A DNA stretch of 64,000 nucleotides from Pseudomicrostroma phylloplanum (GCA_039545275.1 BCHS01000007.1:620001-684000), one strand, 5' to 3'; shown: positions 44,101 through 55,929, counted from the stretch's first letter. Program-made: numbers and translations. The notes: generated from the letters alone by a model not told the origin.

Positions 44101-45564
44101 TCACCTCGCCAAGCGGAGGCTCTCTACAGCAATCTGCTCAGCAACTATGAGCTACAAGAGATGTTCGAGCACAAAGAGATTTTCTTCGTTGGCGATGCAC
44201 AGACGAAGATCAGAGCGCATCGTGATCGACCTACAGACAATTACGGCTACGATGACGAGCGCGGTGACTACCAAGTCATTGAAGGAGACCACCTCGCCTA
44301 CCGGTACGAGATCATGGGCACATTGGGTCGAGGTTCCTTCGGACAGGTGCTGCAATGCAAGGATCACAAGACGGGTCGTAGCGTGGCTGTCAAGCTCATT
44401 CGGAACAAGAAGCGATTCCACCATCAAGCCCTTGTCGAGATCAAGATCCTGCAAAATCTCGTAGACTGGGACCCAGAGGAGAAGTACAACGTGATTAAGA
44501 TGACAGACCACTTCTACTTCAGGAACCATCTCTGCATCTCCATGGAGCTTCTAAGCATCAACCTGTACGAGTTGATCAAGGCCAACAGCTTTGCAGGCTT
44601 CTCGACTGGTCTCATCAAACGCTTCACCAGCCAGGTCCTTGCCGCCCTCTCCATGATGAAGCAGCACAAGGTGGTGCATTGTGATCTGAAACCAGAGAAC
44701 ATTCTTTTGATGCATCCGCGCAAGAGCGGCATCAAGGTCATTGACTTTGGATCAAGCTGCTTCGAGTACGAGAAGGTCTACACCTACATCCAGTCTCGCT
44801 TCTATCGGTCACCAGAAGTTATCCTCGGCATGAATTACCACGCCGCCATCGACATCTGGAGTCTAGGATGTATCATGGCAGAGCTTTACACTGGCTTCCC
44901 TCTCTTCCCGGGTGAGAATGAGCAAGAACAGCTGGCCTGCATCATGGAGGTGCTGGGCGTGCCGGATCGCTATCTCGTGGAGAGGTCCACCAGGAAGAAG
45001 CTCTTCTTCGACTCGACGGGTGCTCCTCGTCCCGTCGTCAACTCCAAGGGCAAGAGGAGAAGGCCAGGCACCAAGTCGTTGAGTCAGGCCCTCAAGTGCA
45101 ACGAGGACCTCTTCATCGACTTCCTGGCCAAGTGTCTCATCTGGGATCCCGAGCGCAGAATCAAGCCCGACACGGCCATGCGTCATCCCTGGATCCGATC
45201 TGCCGCTGGTCAAAAGGTGATAGGACAAGGTCTCTCGCTCACTCCAGGCTCGCACGCTCGCCAAATGTCCCTCTCGCAACGTGAGCATGGTCTGCAAGGT
45301 CCTCAGGCGCCCTCGACGACGGGCGGGATCCGCTCCACCCGTGCGACCCTCAGCGGTGGAGACCATGGCTCCTCGATTCCTTCGAGCATGCCCAGGTCCG
45401 TCACGGGCAATGTTGCGGGACTCGGCAGCGGTGGCAGTGGTGCCGGCTTGGTCTCAACTCGCAGGACACCAGTGCATAGTAGCGCGACCGCTGGCGCATC
45501 ACTAGTAGGAGGCGCTCCCTCTTCCGCGGCGGCACTTCGGAGAAATCAGCAGCCGGTCTCTTGA
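38105..45564 (+). CDS. Very large DYRK-family protein kinase (Pom1-like)
   Basis: Two exons, 38105-42646 and 42724-45564, joined in phase 0 by a 77-bp intron (donor GTAGGT, branch-like gctaat, acceptor CTACAG), give 2460 residues. The first 1900 or so are Ser/Thr/Pro/Arg-rich and disordered, dense in potential phosphorylation sites. The kinase domain runs about 2042-2340. It has the glycine loop GTLGRGSFGQV, the VAIK-type lysine in VAVKLIRNKK, the catalytic loop HCDLKPENILL, DFGSSC, and the DYRK signature YTYIQSRFYRSPEVILG with the autophosphorylated second Tyr. DYRK-type NAPA-like sequence (YRYEIMG..) precedes it. Kinases of this type include fission yeast Pom1, a cell-tip polarity and cell-size regulator, and related Ppk kinases. 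Pom1 also has a long disordered N-terminus, but at 1087 residues it is less than half this size. The orthology to Pom1 rather than another DYRK is tentative. Confidence 0.88.
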
Positions 45565-46110
45565 GACGACCTTGTTCCGTGCTCCACAGCCGACTCGACT
45601 CAGCCGAAGACCATCATCCTCAAACATCTACCCTATGCTCCGCGCTCCCCACTCTCGTCTTTCGAACAGCATCCTCCACGATCTCTATCCCACATAACGC
45701 ACAAACGAACGCTATGACCGGTTCACGACTGTTCGCCTTGCCTCTTCTCTCTCCCCACCATGTTCTCTTCTCGCCTCATTTTCGACTCGACTCGTCCTTC
45801 ACTCATCAGTCTCCCTTCTTGTTCCATATCTCAACCATCATCATCACAACGAAACCAATTATGATACCGCTCCTGATGAATGTACTTCATTCTCACGAGA
45901 CCTTTCCCTTTCCATGCACTCTGAGCCTGCCCGTCTGCTTTTCACCCTTGGGACTCATGATCAGCGTTTGTAAAGTGGTAATTGAGTGTGTGTGGGTGTG
46001 AGAGCAAGTCCTATACAAGCTCGCCATACCCCTCGGTGCCGCGGGGGACTTCCTATATGCCCTTAATCTCTACTTTGTTTTACTACTGATACAGCTTGCA
46101 GCCCTCCGGC
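45565..46110. other. Convergent intergenic region (DYRK and TIM44 3' flanks)
   Basis: T- and C-rich sequence that should hold the 3' UTRs of the two converging genes. The ORF across 45561-46001 is a featureless shadow. Confidence 0.5.
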
Positions 46111-47882
46111 CTAGAGCCAAGCGCCCTGCCCCCTCCTAGCAAGCTCCATGATCTTCCATCCTCCCGTGACCTCATTCCCAAGCGTCTTCTCATCTCTAGT
46201 GAGCACAACAGCATACCTACACAGGTCCGCTTGGTCTTCCCTCCCAGCCTTGACCTCGCCCGTCTTTGCGTCCTTGAAGTAGAGGAGCTCAGTAGTCTGG
46301 AAGGAGACGACGAGGACGGGGACGTTGTTCTCGAGCATCTTGCCCTGCATGATCTCTACGCCCTTCATGTCCAGCAGACGACCGTGGGCGAGCATGCCCT
46401 TGGAGAGGTACGGGTCGATGGTGGCCATCAGGGCCATGTAGGTCCCCTCGGAGCACCACTGACGCAGCAGATGCCGTGCGGCGCCATGGTACGCATCGAT
46501 GAGCTCCGGGAGAACGTACTCGCGCAAGTCTCGCTGGAAGCTCTCCATCGTAAAGGCCGGGTCTAGAGCGCGGAAAGCCCCCACGACCTGGGCCGTCTCG
46601 TTCTCCTCGAACCAGGAGCCCACACGCTCGGTAATGGAGCGGACCCGCTCCACAAAGGGGTTCTCGGACTCGTCGTAGGCCATGCGCCAGTCTCGAGCCT
46701 TGCGGAAGAGGGGATTCTCGGCCTTGAAGGAGTCCCAGGCCTGCTTTGGCGCCGAGTCTGGACGCAGCACCAGCGCTTGTCCGGCAGAGGGGTCGCCGAT
46801 CATGCGAACAGCGTAGCCGGCGACTTTACGCGGCTTAGGCTTCGGTATCGACTCAGGAGCAGGCGGCGGGCTACCTGCTTCACCGCTCTCTGTACTTGTC
46901 GAGCCGGAGGCTCCATCTTCTGCAGCTGCCGCCCTAGCTCCTGCCGAACCTGCCTCTGCACCAGCCTGCGCAGCCGCCGCGATGGGATCTGCCTCGTCCG
47001 CCTCAGCATCGACGGTCTCAGCTGCTTGCTCTGGCGCCTCTACGTCGAAGGAGGGCGGCGGCCTGCCGATCTTCCTCAGCCTGGCTTCCCTCTTCAGCCT
47101 TCGTGCTTCCCGAGCATCGGCAGCGCCTGTGTCGATACGCAGCGCAGAGCCACCGTCGTCAAAGGCTTCTGTGAGTGTGTCTGAGAAAGCCTTGTAGGCT
47201 TCAGTGTTGCGAATGGGGGCAGTGGAGTCCGCCAATTGGCGGGAGAGTCTTGAGGAGATGGCGCCGAGCTGAGGTGGGCGCAAGGAGAAGGGAGGACATC
47301 AGAATACTAATCTTGCCATACCGCTCGTGATGCCTGCATACTACTCACTCCTTTGATGAGCTCACTGTCCTCCATCTGCTTCAATGCAGTCCCCACTGCA
47401 TCTCCCACTGTGCCTCCACTCTTCCTGAGCTGCTCCGCCGCCTTCTGCAGCCTAGGGTTCTCCTTAATGGATGTGATAATCCTCGCCCTCTCGTATGCCT
47501 CTCGCATCCTCTTCATCGTCTCCGAGTCCTGCACCTTGCCTGCCTCTCCCTGCAGCTGCCTCATATTGTCCTGTAGCTCTTGAGACTTCTTGAGCTCAGA
47601 CTTCAGCGTGTCTACGAATGCTTGGAAGGGGGATTTGGGCTGTGAGCGGGGTGTGGAAGTATGGAAGGAGGATGAGATGAAGTATTGCGACGAGGAAGGG
47701 GATGCTGAGGAGGATGACTGGAGGGTCGGCCTGTGTGAGCGTAGGATGTGAGCAGCCATGGCAGTGGCGGGTCTTCCCATTGCCGCTGGCCTAGGCTGCA
47801 GGAGGCGAGTGGAGCTGAGCATGCTGGGTCTCAGGGCGGCAGAGGATGCCAGCGCAGCCTTTGCTGTAGAAGTGGACCTCAT
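46111..47882 (-). CDS. TIM44: Mitochondrial import motor subunit Tim44
   Basis: Two exons, 47882-47349 and 47268-46111 (80-bp intron), give 563 residues. The N-terminus is a mitochondrial presequence (MRSTSTAKAALASSAALRPS, Arg/Ser/Ala-rich without acids). Next comes SPFQAFVDTLKSELKKSQELQDNMRQLQ, the typical Tim44 start, and a helical segment. The C-terminal Tim44 domain covers roughly the last 200 residues: GAFRALDPAFTMESFQRDLREYVLPELIDAYH, LLRQWCSEGTYMAL, IMQGKMLENNVPVLVVSFQTTELLYF, VTGGWKIMEL. Tim44 is a peripheral protein on the matrix side of TIM23 that tethers Hsp70 and J-proteins of the import motor. An Ala/Glu-rich stretch (about residues 235-290) is extra. The start was chosen at the presequence; an upstream in-frame extension to 47969 looks like leader. 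Confidence 0.93.
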
Positions 47883-48347
47883 GATGTATGCAGATCGAGG
47901 GATGTGTTCTGTGCGTCTTTCCCCCTTTTGGGTATGAAGCTGAGGGAGCGAGTGAGTGGCTGCCGTCATTCATTCATTCCCTCCGGTCCTTCCTGTTCTC
48001 TCCCCGCCGACGACTTTCTCGTGGGCGAGCGCGCGCCTGGTGCTTCCGATCCGACACTGGTCTTTTTGACTTGGCCCGCCAGTGCGAGCGAGTCACTTCC
48101 GCTCCGCTGATTTCTTCCTAGCAGCCTTTCCTCGCAGCATCACCACCACCATCGTCAGGCGGATCGGATACCATCGCAAGCTACAGGCGGCCAACCCCAA
48201 ACCTCTGCCAATACGGTGCTGAGCCTCTTCACCGCTCTTCGGCCGAGTCGCCCATTCCCTCCCGCGCTCCTCCACCTCCCAGCGCAGCGACTCTCCCTGC
48301 CTCATCACCGCGCTTTCTCCCTCTCCCCCTTCCGCCGTACGACCAGT
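47883..48347 (+). promoter_or_regulatory. Divergent promoter and long open leader of the ArgRS gene
   Basis: This 465-bp region separates the TIM44 and ArgRS starts. Its last 130 bp stay open in the ArgRS frame and encode a presequence-like stretch with no AUG (see findings). A good donor (GTGAGT at 47952) and a strong pyrimidine-tract acceptor (ctcgcag ending at 48137) could define a 5' intron. That intron would be in the leader, or would join a six-codon AUG exon at 47934-47951 in frame to the extension. Confidence 0.45.
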
Positions 48348-50326
48348 ATGTCCGCCTACGCACAGAAGGTCATCGACGCCCTTGGGCCTCTGCCCACTCA
48401 TCCCAGTGCAGACCCGCTCCGCAACCCACTGGACGCCTTCCGCCTGGCCATCGCCTCGCAGCTGTCGAAGGGACTGGAGCTCCCACTGGAGACGGTGTAC
48501 GAGGCAGTGCAGACCACCTCGAAGCTCGCAGACTTCTCCGTTGCTTTCCCCCGGTTCAAGCTCAAGGGCAAGCCCAATGAGCATGCTGAGAGACTCGCAA
48601 AGGAGGTGAGTAGCGACGTAGCTGGAGTTGGGACAATGGACTGAGCTGACGATAATACTTCTTGCCTTCCCCCTCCTTCCGCTCCTGCCATCCCTCCTAT
48701 CAGTTCAAGCCCGATGGCTACATTGCCGAAGCCATCGTAGCCGGACCTTTCATCCACTACAAGGTCGACTCCTCTGCTCTTACCAAGCTCACTCTCTCCA
48801 CCATCACCGATCTATCTCGAGGCGAGTCCTCAAAGGAGCTCAGCGGAAACGCCGGCTCCAAGGGCTCCATCAAGTCCGCTTACGGCCACAATGCTTCTGG
48901 ATCGGGCAAGTCGATGATCATCGAGTTCTCCTCCCCCAACATTGCCAAGCCCTTCCATGCTGGTCATCTCAGGTCTACCATCATCGGCGCCTTCCTAGCC
49001 AACCTGTACGAGGCCAATGGCTGGTACGTTGAACGATGGAACTACCTGGGTGACTGGGGCAAGCAGTTCGGTCTCCTCGCCGTGGGATGGGACACAAATG
49101 GTGACGAAGCCAAGCTGCTCGAGGATCCCGTAACTCACCTCTACGAGGTCTACGTCGCCGTCAACAAGGCCGCCGAGGAGGACAAGACCATCCACGACAA
49201 GGCTCGAGACTACTTTAAGCGCATGGAGGACGGCGATCCCACCGCTCTCGCACTGTGGCAGAAGTTCCGAGACCTGTCCATCAAGAAGTACGAGGAGACG
49301 TACGCCCGACTCAACATTCGCTTCGACGTCTATTCTGGCGAGTCGCAGGTGAAAAAGGAGTACATCCAGAACGCCCTCAACCAGATCAAGGCCTCCGACT
49401 TTGTCGAGACGGCCGAGAATGGCGCGGTGTTGATCGATCTCACAAAGTACAAGCTGGAGAAGACCGTCGTTGAGAGACAGGACGGTACGCCCCTCTACAT
49501 CACTCGAGACATCGGCGAGGCCAAGCAGAGGTGGGACCGATTCGTGGAGCAGCGGGGCCAAGGTTTCGACAAGATGATCTACGTCGTCGCTACACAGCAG
49601 GACCTGCACCTTGCGCAGTTCTTCAAGGTCCTCGAGCTCATGGGCCACCAGTGGGCACAACCCTCCGAGGGTCGTCTGCAACACATCAACTTTGGTATGG
49701 TCCTAGGCATGTCCTCCCGCAAAGGTACCGCCGTCTTCCTCGAGCACATCCTCGACGAGACAAAGGAGAACATGCACAATGTCATGCGTCAAAACGACGC
49801 AAAGTACGCCCAGGTCGAGGACCCAGAGAAGACGGCAGACGTGGTTGGTCAATCGGCGGTCAAGATTCAGGATATGGCGGGCAAGAGGATCAACAACTAC
49901 ACCTTTGACTGGGCGCGCATGCTCTCCTTTGAAGGCGACACTGGACCTTTCCTCCAGTACAACCACGTTCGTCTCTGTTCCGTGGAGCGCAAGAATGCTC
50001 TCGAGGGGTTGAAATTGCCAGAGCAGGTGAACCCAGAGGAGATGGCCACGCACCTCCTCAGTGAGCCCAAGGCGCGTGAGCTTATCATGCACCTCGCCTC
50101 GTGGCCAGACGTGGTACGACAGGCACTGCGGGATCAGCAGCCATCCACCATCGTCAGCTTTGCATTTAGGGTCACCAGGACCGTCAGTCAGGCTTGGGAA
50201 TTCTTGCTTGTGAAGGGACAGGAGAAGGAATTGGCGTTGGTTAGACTGTGGCTTTACAGGTGTGCTCGGGACGTGCTTGCCGCCGCGATGGAGCTCCTTA
50301 CGCTGGAGCCCCTGCAGAGGATGTAA
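48348..50326 (+). CDS. Arginyl-tRNA synthetase
   Basis: Two exons, 48348-48605 and 48704-50326 (98-bp intron), give 626 residues from the first in-frame ATG (MSAYAQKVIDAL). The N-terminal Add1-like region (F.LKGKP... joined to FKPDGYIAEAIVAGPFI) leads into the class I core. The HIGH motif is HAGH (171-174) in EFSSPNIAKPFHAGHLRSTI, followed by LGDWGKQFGLL. The KMSKS equivalent is MSSRKG (422-427). The anticodon-binding domain starts around INNYTFDWARMLSFEGDTGPFLQY, and the chain ends in LQRM as ArgRS proteins do. It charges tRNA-Arg in the cytosol. No second ArgRS gene is seen here, and the upstream in-frame extension may provide the mitochondrial form. The gene is divergent from TIM44. Confidence 0.95.
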
Positions 50327-50552
50327 TGGGACAGAGATGGACGAGTTGGATCGAGGGGATTGTCAGCCCATCTATTGTTTGTCATTGGCTCAGTACTCTC
50401 TCGACAATTACTACTTCATTACATCGTGACACAAAAGAAAGAATGGCTAGTCTGGCAAAGGGAGATGCGTTCACTCAATCGTACACTGAATGCGCGAGGA
50501 CCTTTCGGAAAGAGGCAGGGTTGGCAGAGACCAATGAGACAAACGCCGGAGG

Positions 50553-53039
50553 CTACTTGTCATCGACACCACGTACTCGGCTACTTCGTCGCGTTGGCTC
50601 GCTCGAGCGACTCTTGTTGCTATGAGCAGGTCGCAAGGCACTGGTGGGCCTGTGTCTGGCACTGCCTTCTGCCTGCTTGCCTGGCTCGGCGATCGATCTC
50701 TGCTCTTCTGCCACTTCGTCTTCGTCAGCGCCGTCTGCTTCGTCGGCAGGAAGAGGAGGTGCTGCGAGTCTGCTTGAGGAGGCGACAGGACTGGTTCCGG
50801 GGCCTGGACATGCTTCAGTAGGAGGAGGCGCGAGTCTGCTCGAAGAAGCGACAGAATTGGGCTCGGCGACTGGAAGTGCTTCTGGGGCAGGGCCGCTTGG
50901 CTCGATAGCCTGGCAGGCTTCGACATCTTGCTCTCTGACAGCCTCAGCATCAACGTCGCTTGGTTCATTTGGTATCTCTGCACGGGCTGATACCTGTTGC
51001 TGCTGCTGATCAGAAAGGGGAGCCAAGTCTTGAGGCTGACCGGTAGTGGAGCCTGATGTTTTCTCGAAAAGCGACATGTGGCCGGTACCGTGCTCGAAAA
51101 AGTCGGCGGTATGATGCTGGGTAGACGACGCAGTCTGCAACGTGCTTGTGTGGCTCTCTTGCTCGGGCAAGGGAGGCGGAAGCGCTCCTTCTGCATAAGA
51201 CTTCGCCTGTGCATGCGAGCTTTGCTGACCATCGGTGGGAGGCTGACCAAGGACAAGCGAGCTAGAGCCCGCACTTGTGCCCGCGTCCCTCCCGGACTGT
51301 TGAGCAGCACCGTAGCTTTTGGTCCATCGATAGAGGAGGGTCTTGACGACATCATCTATGTCGCGAATACCACGCTCGTACATGCCCTTCCAGTCTCCCG
51401 TGATCCAGCGCCTGACATCTGCATCGGCTTCAAAACCAGGTGTGCCTACGTAGCCGTAGTCTCTAAGAGCACTGATCAGCTGCTCGGTCTTGACGTCTTG
51501 CATGATCTTGTCTTGGGCCTCACGGATCCTGGCCAACTCGCGCTTGCGTTCGCCCTTGACTGGTTGCTCGTCATCCATCTCCTCTTCGACTTCTTCGGCA
51601 GTGTCTGCTAAAGTCGAAGTCTGGCGTGATTTGCCGCGGCTACTTCCGGGCGTCGCATCACGACTGATCAAGGTCTGCGAGGTATCGCGAGTCAGGGCGC
51701 TGTTTGGACTGCGATTGTCTGCGGTACGCGAGGTACTTTTGGAACCGCTCGCAACTGAGGACCGATCAAGGACAGCAGTAGTGTTTCGGTCTTCAGGCGG
51801 CGGCCTCTCCGCGTTGTAGCATTCGGTAGGTTGCTGTGTCGATGGACTCGTACCCAAAGGTCGGGGCTCCACACCGTGGACTCCAGGCCCTTCTCCACCA
51901 AGAAGATTGCTAGAGGCTGATGGCTGGAAGACTTGACGCTCAGGCACCTGTACAGTGGAATGCTCGAATGCTGAATCGAACGACATTCTTGGCAAGCGTA
52001 CATCGTTCTGGTTATGTAAGAGCGTTTGTTGAGGAGCGATTGCAGCGGGGAGAGGTAGCTGATTGATTTGCATCTGCTCCAGATGCACGAGGTAATGTAT
52101 GCCCTGCCAGAAGGTGGCACGCAAATGTTCGTATTGATCGCCCAATGGGCCTGGAATCATGACAGGATGCTGCAGCTCCGAAAGCCTCGTCAGAGTTGGT
52201 CGGAAGGGGTAGAAGCGTCCTCTAGGCGTGTCCATGGTTCTGACTCCTGCAAAGCTATCTGCGCTCAGGTCAAGCTGGTAGATCTGGAACTCGTGGACTG
52301 GGTGGTAGTAGTTGTCGTGGTTGATGCAGGTACCGCAGAAGTAAACGCCCATGGTTGCATGGGTGACGGCGTCAGGAAAGATGTTGTTAGCCCTGCCGAG
52401 CCAGTTCTTGAGGCGAAAGGCGAACATCTCCTCCCAATTGTACAGAAGGGGGGAAGAGCAGTGGTAGCAGCAGCCTTTGATGGGCCCAAAGAGCTGTACT
52501 TTGGCATTGGGTGCGTCGAGCAGCACTATGTTGCTCAGTTCGGCTCGATATCGCCAGTATTCTTCACCCTGTGGAGCACGACACGAAGAAGTGGTGGTCC
52601 GCAGAAAGCCATGCTATTGTGTCAGAGGTACCACTGGTATGAAGAAATGGCGTTGAGCGCCCACTTACAAAGACCTTGTACATTCGAGAGCAGGTCAGAC
52701 TCAGCCTGAATACATCGTCCAAGCAAGCGAGAAAGCTGATATGGCCCAGCAGCTTGTCCGGTAGTCGGCAGATGCCCGGTCCTGCAGAGGGTGTGGTGTA
52801 CTCGCAGAGTCTAGGGAAGAAGTGAGGTGATGGAGAAGCGGGTCGTACGTAAGGAACGTCAGGGATGGGGTTTTGGCCATCGCTCTGCCAGTGAGGAGAT
52901 TCAGAGAGATCAGCAGAAGGAAGGTGGACCAGATGCTAAGTGAGAGGTGGAGGATGACACGAGGATGATGGGTAAGCGTGCTATCGAGTTCGGTGTTGGT
53001 GAGCTCGTGAGAGCGCTCGTGACTCACATCAACATCCAT
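50553..53039 (-). CDS. F-box protein with paired CxxC motifs
   Basis: Three exons, 53039-53028 (12 nt, MDVD), 52884-52669 and 52613-50553 (introns 143 and 55 bp), give 762 residues. The ATG sits in an ideal context (gccaccatgg). Residues 45-76 form an F-box (LPDKLLGHISFLACLDDVFRLSLTCSRMYKVF) that ends exactly at the second intron. Next, GEEYWRYRAELSN is followed by a cysteine region: Cys125-X2-Cys128 and Cys169-X2-Cys172 with His175 nearby, possibly a zinc site. The rest is Ser/Gln/Glu-rich and disordered and ends in a basic segment (RSSEPTRRSSRVRG). F-box proteins recruit substrates to SCF ubiquitin ligases through Skp1. The substrate is unknown, and no WD40 or LRR domain is present. I do not recognise a named orthologue. 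Confidence 0.72.
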
Positions 53040-53513
53040 GGTGGCTTTGCAAGAGGAGAGAGAGTGAGTGAGAGAGTGATAGCCCCGGAGGGCCAGTGCC
53101 AAGAGGGAACGGGGATCCCTCTGCGTCTTTGCAGAGGAAGGCAAGGCGATATCAGGAGGGACTGTGAGAAGAGGAAGGAGTGTGAGAGGGGCAGCGACAA
53201 GGGAAGGTATGGCTGAGGAAGCAGGTGGGAAGGATGATGGGATGAGAAGCGAGAGGATTCATCTCTGCGCACGGAAGCACTGGCACAGCGGCGGCAGGTG
53301 ATGAGTCGTCCGTCCGTCCGCTCTGTCTGTTCAAGCGGTACGTCAGATCCCGCGTGCCTGAGTTCGGACGAATTGATCCTTATTGATTTGCCTCGGGCGC
53401 AAGCATGCCGAGCCGCTCGACACGTCGATTAGTGTATACGTTACAGTGAAAGAATGTGGATAGAAACGGCAAATGCCTTCTCAATGTGGGGAGATCAAGA
53501 GCTTTTGGCTGGT
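53040..53513. other. Intergenic region upstream of the F-box gene
   Basis: Promoter of the F-box gene and 3' flank of the transporter gene (both minus). A purine-rich stretch (gagag repeats, about 53053-53075 and 53155-53200) forms a TC-rich tract on the coding strand. No gene was seen. Confidence 0.45.
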
Positions 53514-55489
53514 CTAGGTGCTGCGGCCTCCGCTTGTTCCGCCTCCAAGATGAGGGATACCTGCCCTCCTGAAGATAAGTACCAGAGCCACCAATACGGA
53601 GCATGCAGTACCCGTGCTGGTGATCAAGAAAGATGTCCTGTAACACTCTTCGCCGAGAGTGCACTGATGCACTGGCGAGGAAGCGGGCACGTGCGAGTCG
53701 AAGACTTTGCCGAACAAGAGATTGAAGATGTTGCCACTGATCACTGGCGCTAGCGCCACTAAGCTCCAATTCCTGGCCGCATGTCTCAAGCCAAACCACT
53801 CGAAGGTGAGGCAAGGAGCAGCTCCGTGGTAGGCGCCGTAGGCGAAGCCGCCTAGAGCTGAAGCGAATAGCAAGCTGTGGACATTGTCGATGGTCTCTGG
53901 TAGAGCAAAGAGGAACTGCGCAGAGAAGGATAGTAGCGTGACCGGCAAAAGCACCCAGACCCTCTGCTTTGCACTTCCAGTGTACGTAACCCAAAGGTCA
54001 GAAAGCAGGCCAATGACGACACGACCGGATGCATTACCGATCGAGATGGCCGAGACCTGATGAGCCTGTTCTTGCTGAATCCTGCTCGCATCTTGGTGCT
54101 TGAGGACAGACATGACCGGATCTTCGAAGGCCCGGTATACCAGATGCGGAAGTTGAGCAAGGACCGATCCAAGCCGGGAGCCCTCGCGGGACTCGGCCAA
54201 CGAATAGGCATCTGAAGCGGACAGAGGGTCAAGCTCCGATCCAGACTCATGCTTGGAATGGTTGAAGTCCCACAAAGTCCGAGTGATGGTACCAACGTTG
54301 TTACTGAGAGAGAGGATGAGCGTCGGCAGAGACGTCAGTATCAGGTTCTCGTGGCTGTCTGCTGAAGCTCGGATACTCACATCAGCAATAGTCCGGACCC
54401 AGAGATCAGGCAGGTGATCAGGAACAACAGCCTGAAGTCAGTCTGCTTGACGAGCTTCCATCCTGTGATATCGACATTCTCCGTACTATCCCCGGTGGTG
54501 TTCTTATTGGGCGCGCCATTCAACAGACCTTGTCGTTCGCCCTCTCTTCCTGCCTCGACGTCTTCAGAACCGCCTTCCTCGTCAGAGCTGATGAGGTAGG
54601 CTTCGGCTCCCAGATCTTGCGAAGTGCGTGAGACTCGGCGCTTTTGGCGCGGCCTTTGCCTTCGCACTCGCTCCACGTCTTCGTCGCCAGTCAAGCGTTC
54701 GTCGATGGCCGATGTGTTGGGCGGTTCGAGAACGACGGCGGGAGGGATGATCTGCACTAAGGCAATGCCCAGGAGGAAGGAAGCAGAGCTGCCTACAGCC
54801 AGCAGAAGCAGATAGTCGCTCGTGTTGCCAGGGAAGAGCTCGTGAGACAGCGCGGAGTACATGAAGGCCGAGAGACCAAAGCCGGCGAGAACCAAGGCGG
54901 TAGCTGAGCCTCTCTGAGAGCCGCTGAAGCTCTTCGCTTGGGCGTTCATGGCTGCTGTGAAGGCGGCGCTGTTACCTGCACCGGCAATGAGGTTGAGGAA
55001 GGCAGGCAGGACAGCCGAATGGTATGGCCAAGAATACCGGTATACCAGGCTCATGCCTCCGTAGCTACACAAGATCATAATAGCACCGATCAACAGAGCC
55101 CTAGCGTATCATGGAACACAGAGAGCGACGCTCGTTAGTATTGCAGATCGAGCTCGCGGCTGCTTTCCCTCTCAATGTACTCACAATCTGGGTCCTCTTT
55201 TGTCCACCCACTTGCCCCACAGTGGCCCACTGAGATATACTCCCATGTTGCCCAGCACACCCACTACATTCAGCTGCGTGCTAGTGAGGTGTAACGAGTC
55301 CTGCAGCTGTGGTCCAAATGTGCTGAAAGCATAGTTGCTGCCCGCAGACAGGGACACCAGGATCGAGCCGAAGAGGGACAGGAGTCTTCTCCGCTGCGTC
55401 TCGGACGGAGCCTTGTCTCGGATGCTGGAAATGACGGCGCTGCTGGAAGCTTGACCACTGCCGGAGCCAGAAGGCTGCGAGGAAGACAT
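53514..55489 (-). CDS. Major facilitator superfamily transporter, MCH1-like
   Basis: Three exons, 55489-55185, 55100-54381 and 54303-53514 (introns 84 and 77 bp), give 604 residues. After 30 polar residues, the first membrane helices carry RRRLLSLFGSILVSLSAGSNYAFSTFGPQL and GVLGNMGVYLSGPLWGKWVDKRGPRLALLIGA. Twelve membrane spans are plausible. They are split by a long acidic cytosolic loop (about residues 225-310, DEEGGSEDVEAGREGE) after the sixth span. The third exon resumes at LLLINNVGTITRTLW, a hallmark of the nodulin-like/MCH1 group, and ASGRVVIGLLSDL follows. Yeast Mch1 is a vacuolar-membrane MFS protein of the monocarboxylate-porter homologue set, without a proven substrate. Each exon boundary falls at a good GTGAGT or CAG/TAG site. 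Confidence 0.8.
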
Positions 55490-55929
55490 GACGTGCAATG
55501 GGAGAGGTGCGGGCCCGGTTGGAGCTATCGTAAGCCTGAAAAGGGGTCCACGTTGTGGCTTTCGGAGCTCAGGGTCAAAGTGGGGCAAGCAGCAAGGCAG
55601 CAGTGAGGATCAGGGCAAGGCTCGATGGTATCCTGTGAAGCCGTGACACTGAGTAGAGGGAATGTGACCGGGTACTGATGAGTTCTATGCGCCCTTGCTG
55701 GAGGAAATCTCCTTTCGTGGGATTTGAAAGCCCCGCATGCTGCAGCTGAGAAATCGCCGGAGGTGTGCAATCGGGGCGGAAGCGGGTGGCTGGCTGCACC
55801 CCGTCAGAACAAGCCTCCGGCGGTGGCTGGGGCCAAAGCGACGTCACTGAACAAGCTTGCTCACTCTCGATCGCGATATATGGCTCAGACAGGCGGTCAA
55901 GAACGGTGACTGATACTCTAGGCTCGCTC
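55490..55929. promoter_or_regulatory. Divergent promoter of the transporter and the acidic protein
   Basis: Between two divergent starts. The frame of the acidic protein stays open back to 55765 with no AUG-supported extension that looks like protein. No further gene was seen. Confidence 0.4.

Noticed and set aside
45561..46001. 146-codon open frame after the DYRK gene
   Set aside because: Overlaps the DYRK stop codon, low-complexity and T/C-rich; best read as 3' UTR.
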